DNA of 64,000 bases from Streptomyces sp. NBC_01335 (GTDB lineage Bacteria; Actinomycetota; Actinomycetes; Streptomycetales; Streptomycetaceae): NCBI RefSeq assembly GCF_035953295.1, contig NZ_CP108370.1:248001-312000 (forward strand), read 5' to 3'. Both the position numbers and the translations under genes were made by a program. The notes beneath the pieces are model-generated. The model saw nothing but the letters and a program-made list of their open reading frames with translations, searched no databases and was not told the origin of the DNA. Shown here piece after piece: positions 16,917 to 27,065 of this stretch; within the stretch, counting starts at the first letter, position 1, and every line of letters starts with the position of its first letter.

Positions 16917-18452
16917 TCAGCCCGCGGCGGCCGCGGGCGCCATCCGCTCCTCGGGGCCGCCGGTGATGGGCGGGACCCCCGTGTCGGCTGCGCGGACGAA
17001 GCGGGGGCCGGCGGGGCCGTAGACCGCGCGGGGCTCGGGGAAGAGTGTGAGCAGCGCGAGGTAGATCACCGCGGCGAGGACGAGACCGACCGGCAGGGAG
17101 ATGTCCGCGCCGTTCGCGAGGTCACCGAGCGGGCCGACGAACTGGCCGGGCAGGTTGGTGAAGAGGAGGGCGACGACGGCGGAGACCAGCCAGGACGCCA
17201 TGCCGCGCCCGTTCCAGCCGTGGGCGAACCAGTACCGGCCGCCGCGCTGGCGGCGGTTGAAGACCTGGAGCGCGTCGGGGTCGTACCAGCCGCGCCGGGT
17301 GACGTAACCCAGCGCCATGACGACCATCCACGGGGCGGTGCAGGTGATGATCAGCGTGGCGAAGGTGGAGATGGACTGGGCGAGGTTCAGCGCGAAGCGG
17401 CCGACGAAGATGAAGGCGATGGAGAGCACGCCGATGAAGAAGGTGGCCTGGACGCGGCTGAAGCGCGGGAAGACGCTGGAGAAGTCGAGGCCGGTGCCGT
17501 AGAGCGAGGTGGTGCCGGTGGAGAGGCCGCCGATGAGGGCGATCAGGCAGAGCGGCAGGAAGTACCAGCCCGGCGAGACGGCGAGCAGTCCGCCGACGTA
17601 GTTCGGGGCGGCCGGGTCGACGTACTCGGCGGCCTTGGTGGCGATGATCGACGCGGTGGCCAGTCCGAAGAGGAACGGCAGCAGGGTGGCGACCTGGGCG
17701 AGGAACGCGGCGCCCATCACCCGGCGGCGGGACGCTCCGGCCGGGATGTATCGGGACCAGTCACCGAGGAAGGCGCCGAAGGAGACCGGGTTGGAGAGCA
17801 CGATCAGCGCCGCCCCGATGAACGAGGGCCAGAACAGCGGATCGGCGGTCGAGGCGAAGGAACCCGCGTAACCGGGGTCGAAGTCGCCCAGGAAGGCGAA
17901 GGCGCCGAGCACGAAGAGCGCGGAGGCGGCCATCACGGCGATCTTGTTGACCAGCAGCATGAAGCGGAAGCCGTAGACGCAGACGGCCAGCACGAGGACG
18001 GCGAAGATCGCGTAGGCGATGCCGTACGAGACGTCGGACTCGGGGACGTGGACGAGCCGGTGCGCTCCGCCCACGAGGGCGTCGCCGGAGGACCAGACCG
18101 AGATCGAGAAGAAGGCGACGGCCGTCAGCAGCGAGAGGAAGGAGCCGACGACGCGTCCGTGCACGCCCAGGTGGGCGGAGGAGGAGACGGCGTTGTTGGT
18201 TCCGTTCGCCGGGCCGAAGAGGGCCATGGGCGCCAGCAGCAGCGCCCCGGCGACCAGGCCGAGGACGGTGGCGGCGAGGCCCTGCCAGAAGGAGAGGCCG
18301 AAGAGGATGGGGAAGGCGCCGAGGACGCACGTCGCGAACGTGTTGGCACCGCCGAAGGCGAGACGGAACAGATCGATCGGGCGGGCCGTGCGGTCCCCGT
18401 CCGGGATCCGCTCGACCCCATAGGTCTCGATTTCGGTGATCGAGCCGGTCAC
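16917..18452 (-). CDS. NCS1-family purine/cytosine-type permease
   Basis: A 511-residue membrane transporter with about 12 hydrophobic helices. The first has the NCS1 pattern RLAFGGANTFATCVLGAFPILFGLSFWQG; the WSRYIPAG segment and FGPANGTNNAVSSSAHLGVHGRVVGS resemble cytosine permease-type proteins. GTG at 18452 is preferred, with GGAAGG about 9 nt upstream; an earlier ATG at 18527 adds Arg/Cys-rich sequence with poor codon use. It is divergent from PucR and upstream of the NTF2-like and dehydrogenase genes, so the imported compound probably feeds that oxidation, perhaps a purine, amine or related N-compound. Confidence 0.85.
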   Translation of the reverse strand: MTGSITEIETYGVERIPDGDRTARPIDLFRLAFGGANTFATCVLGAFPILFGLSFWQGLAATVLGLVAGALLLAPMALFGPANGTNNAVSSSAHLGVHGRVVGSFLSLLTAVAFFSISVWSSGDALVGGAHRLVHVPESDVSYGIAYAIFAVLVLAVCVYGFRFMLLVNKIAVMAASALFVLGAFAFLGDFDPGYAGSFASTADPLFWPSFIGAALIVLSNPVSFGAFLGDWSRYIPAGASRRRVMGAAFLAQVATLLPFLFGLATASIIATKAAEYVDPAAPNYVGGLLAVSPGWYFLPLCLIALIGGLSTGTTSLYGTGLDFSSVFPRFSRVQATFFIGVLSIAFIFVGRFALNLAQSISTFATLIITCTAPWMVVMALGYVTRRGWYDPDALQVFNRRQRGGRYWFAHGWNGRGMASWLVSAVVALLFTNLPGQFVGPLGDLANGADISLPVGLVLAAVIYLALLTLFPEPRAVYGPAGPRFVRAADTGVPPITGGPEERMAPAAAAG

Positions 18453-18522
18453 GGGCGTTTCACCTTCCGTTCGTGTCGTGCAGCAGTGACGAGCCCACAG
18501 TCTCGCCCCCCGTGTGACCGGC

Positions 18523-18534
18523 GACAATTGTGTC
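18523..18534. promoter_or_regulatory. Candidate PucR operator
   Basis: GACAATTGTGTC (18523-18534), containing the 8-bp palindrome ACAATTGT, is the only AT-rich dyad in the 108-bp divergent space between the permease and PucR genes. Confidence 0.45.
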
Positions 18535-18560
18535 AGCCACAGAGCGATAGCCTTCTTTCT

Positions 18561-20021
18561 GTGGCAAGCGACAAACTCACCGTGGAAGATCTCCTCTCAT
18601 TCCCCGCACTCCAGCTCTCCGTCAAGGCGGGCGGCGCGGGGCTTGGACGCTCCGTCTCCTGGGCGCACGCCAGCGAGCTGGACGATCCGACGCCCTGGCT
18701 GCTGGGATCCGAGCTGATCATGACGGCGGGGCTGGCGGTCCCGGCGGCGGCCGCCGCACAGCGCGCGTACCTCGAACGTCTGGACGATGCCGGGGTCTCC
18801 GGGCTGGCGCTCTCCGCCCAGTTGCACATGCCCGTCCTGCACGACGACTTCTTCCGGGCGGCCGAGGAACGGGGCTTCCCGGTGCTGGAGGTGCCGCTCT
18901 CGGTTCCCTTCATCGCGGTCGCGCAGGAGGTCGCGGCGGCGGTGCAGGAAGACGCCCGGCACCGCCTCGGCGCCCAGCTCCAGGTCTTCGGCTCGTTGCG
19001 CTGGCTGGTCGCGGAGGACCTCGACACCCCCACCCTGCTCCGCCGGCTCGAACGTCTCTCCGGCTACGACGTGTACCTCTGCACGCCCCAGGGCCGCCCG
19101 CTGCTGCCGGGCGTCCCGGTGCCGGACCCCTCGGTGCTGCCCGACTCCGTGGACGCGCCGCCGACCGTGCCGGGCGGCTTCGTGCTGCCCGTCCCCGCGC
19201 CCGGCGGTCCGGCCGGTTTCCTCGTCGCGTACGAGCGTGAGGGCGCCCAGCCCGCCGGGCTCGCGGTGGCCCAGCACATCGCCACGGTGGCCGCGCTGCG
19301 CCTGGCGATGGTCCGCAACGAGCGCGAGACGCTCCGCCGGGAGGGCGCGGAGACCCTCGCCGAGCTGCTGCAGGAGGTGCTGGACCCGGAGGCCGCCCGC
19401 CGCCGGCTCGCCCGGCACGCGATCGAGGGGGAGACCGTCCTGATGGTGGTGCGCCACACCACCGACGAGGCCCTGCTGCACGTCCTGGAGGACCGGCCGC
19501 ACCTCCTGCTCACCCGGGGCGAGGACCGCTACGTGCTCGGTGCGCCGGAACTCGCCGACGCGGTGGGCACCTTGCCCATGGCGGCGACCGGGATGAGCCG
19601 CCCCTTCCGGCCGGGCGCGGCGCTGAAGGTGGCGCAGCGGGAGGCGGTCTGGGCCGCGTCGAAGGCGGCCGAGTCGGGCCGGCCCGTGGTGCGGTACGGC
19701 GACGACCTGACGGGCCGTTGGCTGCCGGACGACCCGGCGGTGCTGTCCGCGCTGGTCGAGAACGTCCTCGGCGAGGTGCTCCGGTACGACGCCGCCCACG
19801 ACTCCCAGCTGCTCGTCTCGGTCCGTACGTGGATGGAGCGGGACCGGCGCACCGAGGCCGCCGCCGCGGCGCTGCACATCCACCCGAACACCCTGGCGTA
19901 CCGGCTCCGCCGCTTCGGGACGCTGGCCGCACGCGACCTGGCGTCCACCGGGGCGCTGTCGGAGGTCTGGCTGGCGATCCAGGCGGCGGGCACGCTGGGG
20001 CTCGCAGACCGGGTGGTGTGA
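18561..20021 (+). CDS. PucR-family transcriptional regulator
   Basis: A 486-residue regulator. N-terminal PucR-type purine catabolism domain (LTVEDLLSFPALQLSVKAG, ASELDDPTPWLLGSELIMTAG, GVSGLALSAQ), a middle GGDEF-like region, and a C-terminal PucR helix-turn-helix (LVSVRTWMERDRRTEAAAAALHIHPNTLAYRLRRFGTLAARDL). GTG at 18561 (VASDKLTVEDLL) is the start just before the conserved domain; its ribosome site is weak. Long frames extend upstream but lie antisense to the permease. Divergent from the permease operon, it is the likely activator that responds to the transported or degraded compound. Confidence 0.9.
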   Translation: MASDKLTVEDLLSFPALQLSVKAGGAGLGRSVSWAHASELDDPTPWLLGSELIMTAGLAVPAAAAAQRAYLERLDDAGVSGLALSAQLHMPVLHDDFFRAAEERGFPVLEVPLSVPFIAVAQEVAAAVQEDARHRLGAQLQVFGSLRWLVAEDLDTPTLLRRLERLSGYDVYLCTPQGRPLLPGVPVPDPSVLPDSVDAPPTVPGGFVLPVPAPGGPAGFLVAYEREGAQPAGLAVAQHIATVAALRLAMVRNERETLRREGAETLAELLQEVLDPEAARRRLARHAIEGETVLMVVRHTTDEALLHVLEDRPHLLLTRGEDRYVLGAPELADAVGTLPMAATGMSRPFRPGAALKVAQREAVWAASKAAESGRPVVRYGDDLTGRWLPDDPAVLSALVENVLGEVLRYDAAHDSQLLVSVRTWMERDRRTEAAAAALHIHPNTLAYRLRRFGTLAARDLASTGALSEVWLAIQAAGTLGLADRVV

Positions 20022-20048
20022 TCCTTCCGCCGGGGCGCACGCGCCGGT

Positions 20049-20082
20049 GCGGTGGGCCCGGCGGACGAGCCGGGCCCACCGC
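20049..20082. terminator. 14-bp perfect hairpin between convergent genes
   Basis: GCGGTGGGCCCGGC (20049-20062) pairs perfectly with GCCGGGCCCACCGC (20069-20082), loop GGACGA. It closes PucR and the convergent exoenzyme gene. Confidence 0.85.
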
Positions 20083-20093
20083 GTCCGCGTGGG

Positions 20094-23000
20094 TCAGGCC
20101 GCTGCCCCGGCGCTCCCCTGTGCGGCGATCGTGACGCGGGCGCTCCGGGTGACCCCGTCGACGGTCACCGCGAGGGTGACCGTGCCCGGTCGCAGGGCGG
20201 TCAGCGTGCCGGTGTCCGGGTCGAGGAGCGCGACGGGCCGGCCGCGGGCTCCGGCGGTGTTCCCGATCCGGAGGTTCGGGGAGCCGGTCCAGTCGGCGCT
20301 CACCGGGAAGGCGACCGGCACCGTGCGCGCTCCCTGGGTGATCCGGGCGGACACCTCGGCCCGGCCGCCCGGTGCGAGCGCGGCGGGGGCGTCGAGGGTG
20401 AGGCCGTCGACGTGCGCCCGGGTCTGCACGGAGATCCAGTCGGGTCCGCCCGCCCAGGGCCGCTGCCGGGCCGCCGCCTGTTCGGCGGGGGTGACCCGGT
20501 CCGTGCCGACCAGGCTCCAGCCGGTGAACCCGCCCTCGCCGGCCGGACCGGAGGGGGTCTTGCCGGAGTTGCCGTTGACGAGGTAGGGCACGCCGTCGAC
20601 GTGCGAGGCGTGGAACACCCCGACGTGACCGCCGATGAAGGCGGCCCCCTTGCCGGTCGTGCGGCGGAACCCGGCGAGCCACTCCTCCACCAGGGCCGCC
20701 TCCTTGCGGTCGCTCAACTGACTGGCCGGCTGCACCGAGGGATCGCGCGGCGGCACGTGCTCGATCAGCACGACGGAGCCGATGCCCGGCTCGGCGGCCG
20801 CCGCGTCCAGCTGTTCGCGGAGCTCCCGGATCTGCGCGAACCCGCCGCCCCGCAGGCTGAGGCTGGAGGTGTCGAGGGTGATGAAGCGGGTGCCGGCATG
20901 GTCGAACGTACGGTGGGCGGGGCCGAACCGGTCGGTGAAGGCGCCGATCGTGCCGCCCATCACCTCGTGGTTGCCGGGCACGTAGTACCAGGGCAGGTCG
21001 TCGCCGAGCTCCTCGTCCAGCACCTGGCGGGCGAAGTCGAGGTCGGCGGGCGAACCCTCGTCCACCAGGTCGCCGTCGATCACCAGGAAGTCCGGGTGCG
21101 CGGCCTTGATCTCGCGCAGGGTGCGCCGGGCCTGGGCGACGATCGCGCTGTCGGGGTCGCGTGCGACGAACTGCGCGTCGGACATCACCGCGAACCGGGA
21201 GTCCCGGCCTTCGGTGACGGCCGCCGTGTCGATCAGCGGGTCGGCCGCCGGCACCCGTGCGGGCAGGTCGGCGGCCGGCACGACCTGGGCGACGAGGTCG
21301 TCGATGACGATCCCGCCGGTGTACTGGGCGCCGGCGGCGGTCTCGGCCAGGTAGAACCGGTACACCGACAGGGGCGTCGGGGCTCCGGCGGGCACGGCGA
21401 AGGTGACCTGCCGCCAGCCGGTCCAGGTGACGTACGGGCCGCGGAGCAGCTGGTCCGTCCCGGCGGCGTCCTTGAGGTGGAGCGTGGGCCAGGCGCCCTT
21501 GCCGTCCCCGTCGATCCAGAGGGTGAAGGACTGGGGCCGGCCGGGCACCGCGACGGGCTGCGGCGGGGCGGCGTAGGCGGCGCGGGTCGCGGTGGACCGG
21601 GTGAAGTCGTAGCTGAGTTTCAGTCCGGTGCCGGTGTGCCCGTCCTCGGTGGCGGCCAGCGAGCCGCTCGCGCGGGCCTGGCTGAACTTCCAGGCGTCCG
21701 CGTCGTCGAAGCCGGCGACCGCCTGGTCGGCGAGGCCGACCGTGACGGCCAGCACGGTGGTGGTGCCGTGGACGGAGGCGGTGATCAGCCCGGCCGTTCC
21801 GTCGCCGGCGCGGGCCGTGACGGTGAAGGAGCCCCGGCCGTCGTCGTGGACGTCGAAGAGGGCGCGGTCGTAGTCGAGGGTGACGTCGCGGGGTTCGACG
21901 GGGGCGCTGTCGCCGTGGGCGTCGAAGCCGACGACGCCGAAGGTTCCGGTGGCGCCGCCGCCGGAGAGGCCGAGCCGCTCGGTGGTGGGGCTCACGCGCG
22001 TCAGCTCGTCGAGCACGGTGAGCCGGACCGAGCCCCGGGCCCTGCCGCGCTCGGCGAGGACCTCGGCCGTGCCGCCGCGCCGGGCGGTGAACAGGCCGCG
22101 CGCGTCGACGGTGCCCACGCCGGGAACGGCGGTGCGCCAGTGCGGGGTACCGGCGGCCGGGCCGTACGTCTCGTCGTATCCGGCGGCGGTCAGTGCGCGG
22201 GTGAGGCCGGGGAAGACCCGGTCGGGGTGACCGCCGGCGACGGGGTCGTCCCCCGGGGCGGCGGCCGGGGGCGTACGGGTCTCCACCCAGTAACCGGTGA
22301 GGGCGCCGCTGCCGTCCGGCACGGTGAGGGCGAGCCCGTTGGGGACGGTGCGTTCGCTGCCGTCGGACGGGCTGTTCTCCACCTGGAGGGCGTCGCCGCC
22401 GGGTTCGCGCGCCACCAGGGTGGAGGAGCCTCCACCGTCCAGGTTGAGCGCGCTCCAGGCCCCGGCCTCGCGCATCATCCGGCCGAGTTCGGTGAGGGTC
22501 ACCCCGCCGCTGTCGGCCTGCCTGCCGTCCACGGTGATGACGTGCATGGTGCGGCCGTCCCGGGAGAATCCGACCGCGGTGCGGGGCGCGGCGGTGTTGT
22601 TGCCCTCGCCGTCGTGGTTCTGCTCGACGCCGTCCACGACGAGCGGTTCGCGCCCGCCGACGGCGGTGCGCGGCAGCGGCCCGTCGTCGGTGCGCGCCCG
22701 GTACGTCAGCTCGACCGGGTCGCCCGGCCGCAGCGCCGTCAGGAGTTCCGCCCCGGCCTCGCGTCCGACGAGGACGGTGGTGTCCTCGGGGACGGGGCCG
22801 CTGCCGGGCGTCGCGGAGACGGAGAACACCCGGCCGTCCCGTACGACGGCCTCGGCGACCGGCCGCGCCGAAGCGTTGACGGTCAGCGCGCGGTCGGCGT
22901 CGCCCCAGGCGGAGGTGTACGCGCCGATGGATCCGGCGGGGACGTCGGCCGCGTTCCAGGCGCCGAGCGGGTGGTCGCCGGAGGGCAGGGTGAGCGTGCC

Positions 23001-23606
23001 CTCGAAGTACAGGTCCAGGACCCGCCCCGCGGCCCCGGGGCCGATGCCGACCGCGTGGGAGGAGCCGGTGGCCGGCGAGTGGTCGAGGGCCCCGTCCCGG
23101 ACGCCGGGTCCTACCGGTGCGCCGGTCTCGTTGATGTCGAAGAAGTCGGCGTTGACGGCGGCGACGGTGCGGCGGCCCGCTCCGGCGTCGTGGCCGGCCG
23201 CCAGCGCGGAGACCGTACGCCGGTCGCTGACCTTTCCGCTGGAGAGGTAGTCGGCGCGGACGTCCTCGTTCAGGTCGACGGTGAGCGCGTCCACGCGGAG
23301 CCACGTGGCGGCTTCGAGCCGGTCGTACGAGGTGAGGCCGACGCCGGGCGCGACGGGGCGGGAGGTGCGGGCGGTCTCGATGCCGTGGTCGTCGATGACG
23401 GGGGCGGCGGGACGCCCGGCGCCCGCCGGGGCCCTCGCGCCGGGCGGGGCCACCGGTCTCAGGACCTCGGCGGCGTTGTGCGGGTGGGGGTCGGGTGTCG
23501 TGTCGGCCGCGGCGGGGGTAACGGCCCCCACCACGGCCCCGCAGACGGTGGCGAACAGCACGAGCGCCCGCGCGGAGCGGACGGCGGGCCCTGGACGTCG
23601 ACGCAC
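20094..23606 (-). CDS. Secreted phosphodiester glycosidase / metallophosphoesterase
   Basis: A 1170-residue extracellular protein. A signal peptide ends near VTPAAADT. Residues about 60-400 match the phosphodiester glycosidase (NAGPA-like) domain: NADFFDINETGAPVGP, TAVGFSRDGRTMHVITVDGRQ, ALNLDGGGSSTLV. Ig/Big-like regions and a carbohydrate-binding-like segment (WTGWRQVTFAVPAGAPTPLSVYRFYL) follow. From about residue 805 there is a calcineurin-type phosphoesterase: FAVMSDAQF, DGDLVDEG, VPGNHE, LIEHVPP, GGHVGVFH; the first motif has Gln where His is usual (D-x-Q). A C-terminal Big-type domain ends the protein. GTG at 23606 has AGGAGG 5 nt upstream; an ATG at 23642 gives 12 extra residues with no site. 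It likely strips phosphodiester-linked sugars or teichoic-acid-like polymers. Confidence 0.85.
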   Translation of the reverse strand: MRRRPGPAVRSARALVLFATVCGAVVGAVTPAAADTTPDPHPHNAAEVLRPVAPPGARAPAGAGRPAAPVIDDHGIETARTSRPVAPGVGLTSYDRLEAATWLRVDALTVDLNEDVRADYLSSGKVSDRRTVSALAAGHDAGAGRRTVAAVNADFFDINETGAPVGPGVRDGALDHSPATGSSHAVGIGPGAAGRVLDLYFEGTLTLPSGDHPLGAWNAADVPAGSIGAYTSAWGDADRALTVNASARPVAEAVVRDGRVFSVSATPGSGPVPEDTTVLVGREAGAELLTALRPGDPVELTYRARTDDGPLPRTAVGGREPLVVDGVEQNHDGEGNNTAAPRTAVGFSRDGRTMHVITVDGRQADSGGVTLTELGRMMREAGAWSALNLDGGGSSTLVAREPGGDALQVENSPSDGSERTVPNGLALTVPDGSGALTGYWVETRTPPAAAPGDDPVAGGHPDRVFPGLTRALTAAGYDETYGPAAGTPHWRTAVPGVGTVDARGLFTARRGGTAEVLAERGRARGSVRLTVLDELTRVSPTTERLGLSGGGATGTFGVVGFDAHGDSAPVEPRDVTLDYDRALFDVHDDGRGSFTVTARAGDGTAGLITASVHGTTTVLAVTVGLADQAVAGFDDADAWKFSQARASGSLAATEDGHTGTGLKLSYDFTRSTATRAAYAAPPQPVAVPGRPQSFTLWIDGDGKGAWPTLHLKDAAGTDQLLRGPYVTWTGWRQVTFAVPAGAPTPLSVYRFYLAETAAGAQYTGGIVIDDLVAQVVPAADLPARVPAADPLIDTAAVTEGRDSRFAVMSDAQFVARDPDSAIVAQARRTLREIKAAHPDFLVIDGDLVDEGSPADLDFARQVLDEELGDDLPWYYVPGNHEVMGGTIGAFTDRFGPAHRTFDHAGTRFITLDTSSLSLRGGGFAQIRELREQLDAAAAEPGIGSVVLIEHVPPRDPSVQPASQLSDRKEAALVEEWLAGFRRTTGKGAAFIGGHVGVFHASHVDGVPYLVNGNSGKTPSGPAGEGGFTGWSLVGTDRVTPAEQAAARQRPWAGGPDWISVQTRAHVDGLTLDAPAALAPGGRAEVSARITQGARTVPVAFPVSADWTGSPNLRIGNTAGARGRPVALLDPDTGTLTALRPGTVTLAVTVDGVTRSARVTIAAQGSAGAAA

Positions 23607-23861
23607 AAGTCCTCCTGCTGAGAGGCGGGTTGGACGGTTCATCAGCGCTTGTGGCGGACAGCATGCCGGGGGTGAACGAGCGGCGCCAGGGGGCGGGAGT
23701 GACGGCGGGGACAACAGAGTACGGCGGGGGCGCGTCGGCCCCGGGTGCACGACGCGGCGTCGGCCGCGCGCCGTACGGGCGGCGCGACCGGCCGGTACTC
23801 GGGCCGCCCGGTATACCCGAACCGGTGGCGACGACGGCGCGATGTACGGAGAATTGACGAC

Positions 23862-24344
23862 ATGTCGATGAGCAAGCGCAGTGCGGGGGTCCTTCTCTAC
23901 CGGACCGGGACCGGAACGGACGACAACGGGGTCGAGGTGCTGCTCGGGCACATGGGAGGCCCGTTCTGGGCGGGGCGGGAGGACGCCGCGTGGTCGATCC
24001 CCAAGGGCGAGTACGAGCCGGGCGAGGCGGCCGAGACGGCGGCCCGCCGGGAGTTCGAGGAGGAGGTGGGCCTGCCGGTGCCGGACGGTTTCTGGGTGCC
24101 GCTGGGCCAGTCCCGGCAGGCGAGCGGCAAGACGGTGGTCATCTGGGCGGTGGAGGGTGAGGTGGACACCGCGAAGGCGGTGTACGGCACCTTCGCCATG
24201 GAGTGGCCTAGGGGTTCCGGGGTGATCCAGGAGTTCCCCGAGATCGACCGGGTCGCCTGGTGCACCCCCGAGCAGGCGGCCTCCCGGCTGGTGACGGGCC
24301 AGCGGGTCTTCGTGGAGCGGCTGCTTGCCCACCTGGAGGTGTGA
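23862..24344 (+). CDS. NUDIX hydrolase
   Basis: A 160-residue pyrophosphohydrolase. The Nudix box is complete: the segment GEYEPGEAAETAARREF continues as EEEVGL, fitting G-x5-E-x7-R-E-x-x-E-E-x-G. N-terminal AGVLLYR and C-terminal VAWCTPEQAASRL fit the small NUDIX fold. The PFWAGREDAAWSIPKGEYEPGE motif resembles diadenosine- or nucleotide-diphosphate-hydrolysing members, but substrate cannot be set. ATG at 23862 has GGAG about 10 nt upstream. The gene is convergent with ABC-F copy 3, with the 168-bp palindromic element between them. Confidence 0.87.
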   Translation: MSMSKRSAGVLLYRTGTGTDDNGVEVLLGHMGGPFWAGREDAAWSIPKGEYEPGEAAETAARREFEEEVGLPVPDGFWVPLGQSRQASGKTVVIWAVEGEVDTAKAVYGTFAMEWPRGSGVIQEFPEIDRVAWCTPEQAASRLVTGQRVFVERLLAHLEV

Positions 24345-24360
24345 ATCCCTCCGGCCGGGC

Positions 24361-24528
24361 CCAGGCCGTGGCTGACCATGCGCGGCGGATCGGCGGGCGG
24401 TGTCCGGTGCGGTGCCTCGCAAGGCGGAGGACCGCCCGCGTACGGGACGTACTCGGGCGGTCGGACAACGCCGCGAGGTGCCGTGCCGGGCGCCGCCCGC
24501 CCGACGGGAGCGGTCAGACACGGCCCAG
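24361..24528 (+). repeat. Dispersed palindromic element, copy A
   Basis: Ends CCAGGCCGTGGCTGACC (24361-24377) and GGTCAGACACGGCCCAG (24512-24528) are imperfect inverted repeats; pairing extends outward to 24354 and 24534. The core has a hairpin ACCGCCCG (24431-24438) / CGGGCGGT (24454-24461), framed by CCTCGC (24415-24420) / GCGAGG (24473-24478), with fixed loops CAAGGCGGAGG and ACAACGCC. A second copy lies at 47320-47500. Position between convergent genes suggests a bidirectional terminator; structure and ends suggest a non-autonomous mobile or RNA-structured repeat. Confidence 0.8.
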
Positions 24529-24560
24529 CCCGGCGGATCGTCGCCGGGACCGCCGCGGTA

Positions 24561-26300
<1,740 letters not shown>

Positions 26301-26378
26301 GGGTGTCGTTCCTGATGCTTTCGCTGGGGGAGGGCCCGGGTGCGCCGTGCGTGGACGGGCGCGCGGCGGGCATGGATT

Positions 26379-26400
26379 CCGGTCGGCGGGAGGTGACCGG
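26379..26400 (-). promoter_or_regulatory. Hairpin in the ABC-F copy 3 leader
   Basis: CCGGTC (26379-26384) pairs with GACCGG (26395-26400), 53 nt downstream of the leader ORF stop (minus strand). It could form part of an attenuator between the leader peptide and the ABC-F start at 26300. Confidence 0.4.
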
Positions 26401-26452
26401 GCAGCGCGCACGGCGCTCGGCGCGGGGCTGCGGTGGTCCTCGCCGGGACGGA

Positions 26453-26479
26453 TCAGCGGAAGCAGTAGGACGAACCCAT
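26453..26479 (-). CDS. Possible leaderless 8-residue leader peptide of ABC-F copy 3
   Basis: ATG-initiated MGSSYCFR followed by TGA. A good -10 box TACACT (26486-26491, minus strand) ends 6 nt before the ATG, so transcription should start at or next to the A of the ATG, giving a leaderless start. The ABC-F ATG lies 152 nt beyond the leader stop. Drug-sensing leader peptides of this length are known for resistance ABC-F and Erm genes; function here is inference. Confidence 0.5.
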   Translation of the reverse strand: MGSSYCFR

Positions 26480-26485
26480 GGCGCG

Positions 26486-26491
26486 AGTGTA
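26486..26491 (-). promoter_or_regulatory. -10 box of the ABC-F copy 3 leader
   Basis: TACACT on the minus strand, 6 nt before the leader ATG. No clear -35 consensus is seen (GGGACG at 18-bp spacing). Confidence 0.55.
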
Positions 26492-26539
26492 GAGGAACGG
26501 GCAATCGGGCGTCCCTCGGATTACGGCGTCCTGCCGCGT

Positions 26540-26869
26540 TCAGTCGCGCCCCGGCCCCGTGGCCGGGAGGCGGATGACGGCCCGGCCACCGTGCAGGTCG
26601 ACGGTCGAGCGGTGCGGCGGGGCGCCGTCCTCCTCGTCGTCGCGCATCAGCAGGGCGCTGGCGCGTTCCTTGAGCTCGCTCTGTTTGCCGGGCGAGAAGG
26701 TGGCGTGCAGCTGCTCGAACCCGGTCGCGGAGACCTGGCCCTGCCGGGCGCCGTTCCGCCAGGGCAGCACACCGGCGCGGGAGCCGCGCAGCATGAGCTG
26801 GTCGACGAAGGCGAGCACGGTCAGACCGACCACCAGGGTGGGGAGCGTGAGCAGCGCGGCGAATCCCAT
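26540..26869 (-). CDS. DUF6191-type membrane-anchored protein
   Basis: A 109-residue protein with one N-terminal membrane segment (MGFAALLTLPTLVVGLTVLAF) and a cytoplasmic tail beginning VDQLMLRGSRAGVLPWR. ATGFEQLHATFSPGKQ and the RSTVDLHGG end match what I know as DUF6191 in Streptomyces; function unknown. A -10-like CATACT lies exactly 6 nt before ATG 26869, so a leaderless mRNA is likely. It ends 49 bp upstream of the ABC-F copy 3 leader promoter. Confidence 0.75.
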   Translation of the reverse strand: MGFAALLTLPTLVVGLTVLAFVDQLMLRGSRAGVLPWRNGARQGQVSATGFEQLHATFSPGKQSELKERASALLMRDDEEDGAPPHRSTVDLHGGRAVIRLPATGPGRD

Positions 26870-27016
26870 GGCCACAGTATGACCGCGTGTACGGCCCGGT
26901 GGGCCCTCTCGCCATGACGCGGACGCGGACATGCCGACGCGGGCCGTCGCCGTGGTTCGGCGGCCCGCGTCGGGTGGCTCCGTGCTCGTACGGCCGGCGT
27001 ACGAGCCACGAAGAGG

Positions 27017-27057
27017 CCGGGTCCCGCCCTCCCGGGGGGAGGACGGGCGGGACCCGG
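27017..27057 (-). terminator. Terminator of alcohol dehydrogenase gene
   Basis: CCGGGTCCCGCCC (27017-27029) pairs perfectly with GGGCGGGACCCGG (27045-27057), 9 nt after the dehydrogenase stop. Confidence 0.85.
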
Positions 27058-27065
27058 GGTCTGTG

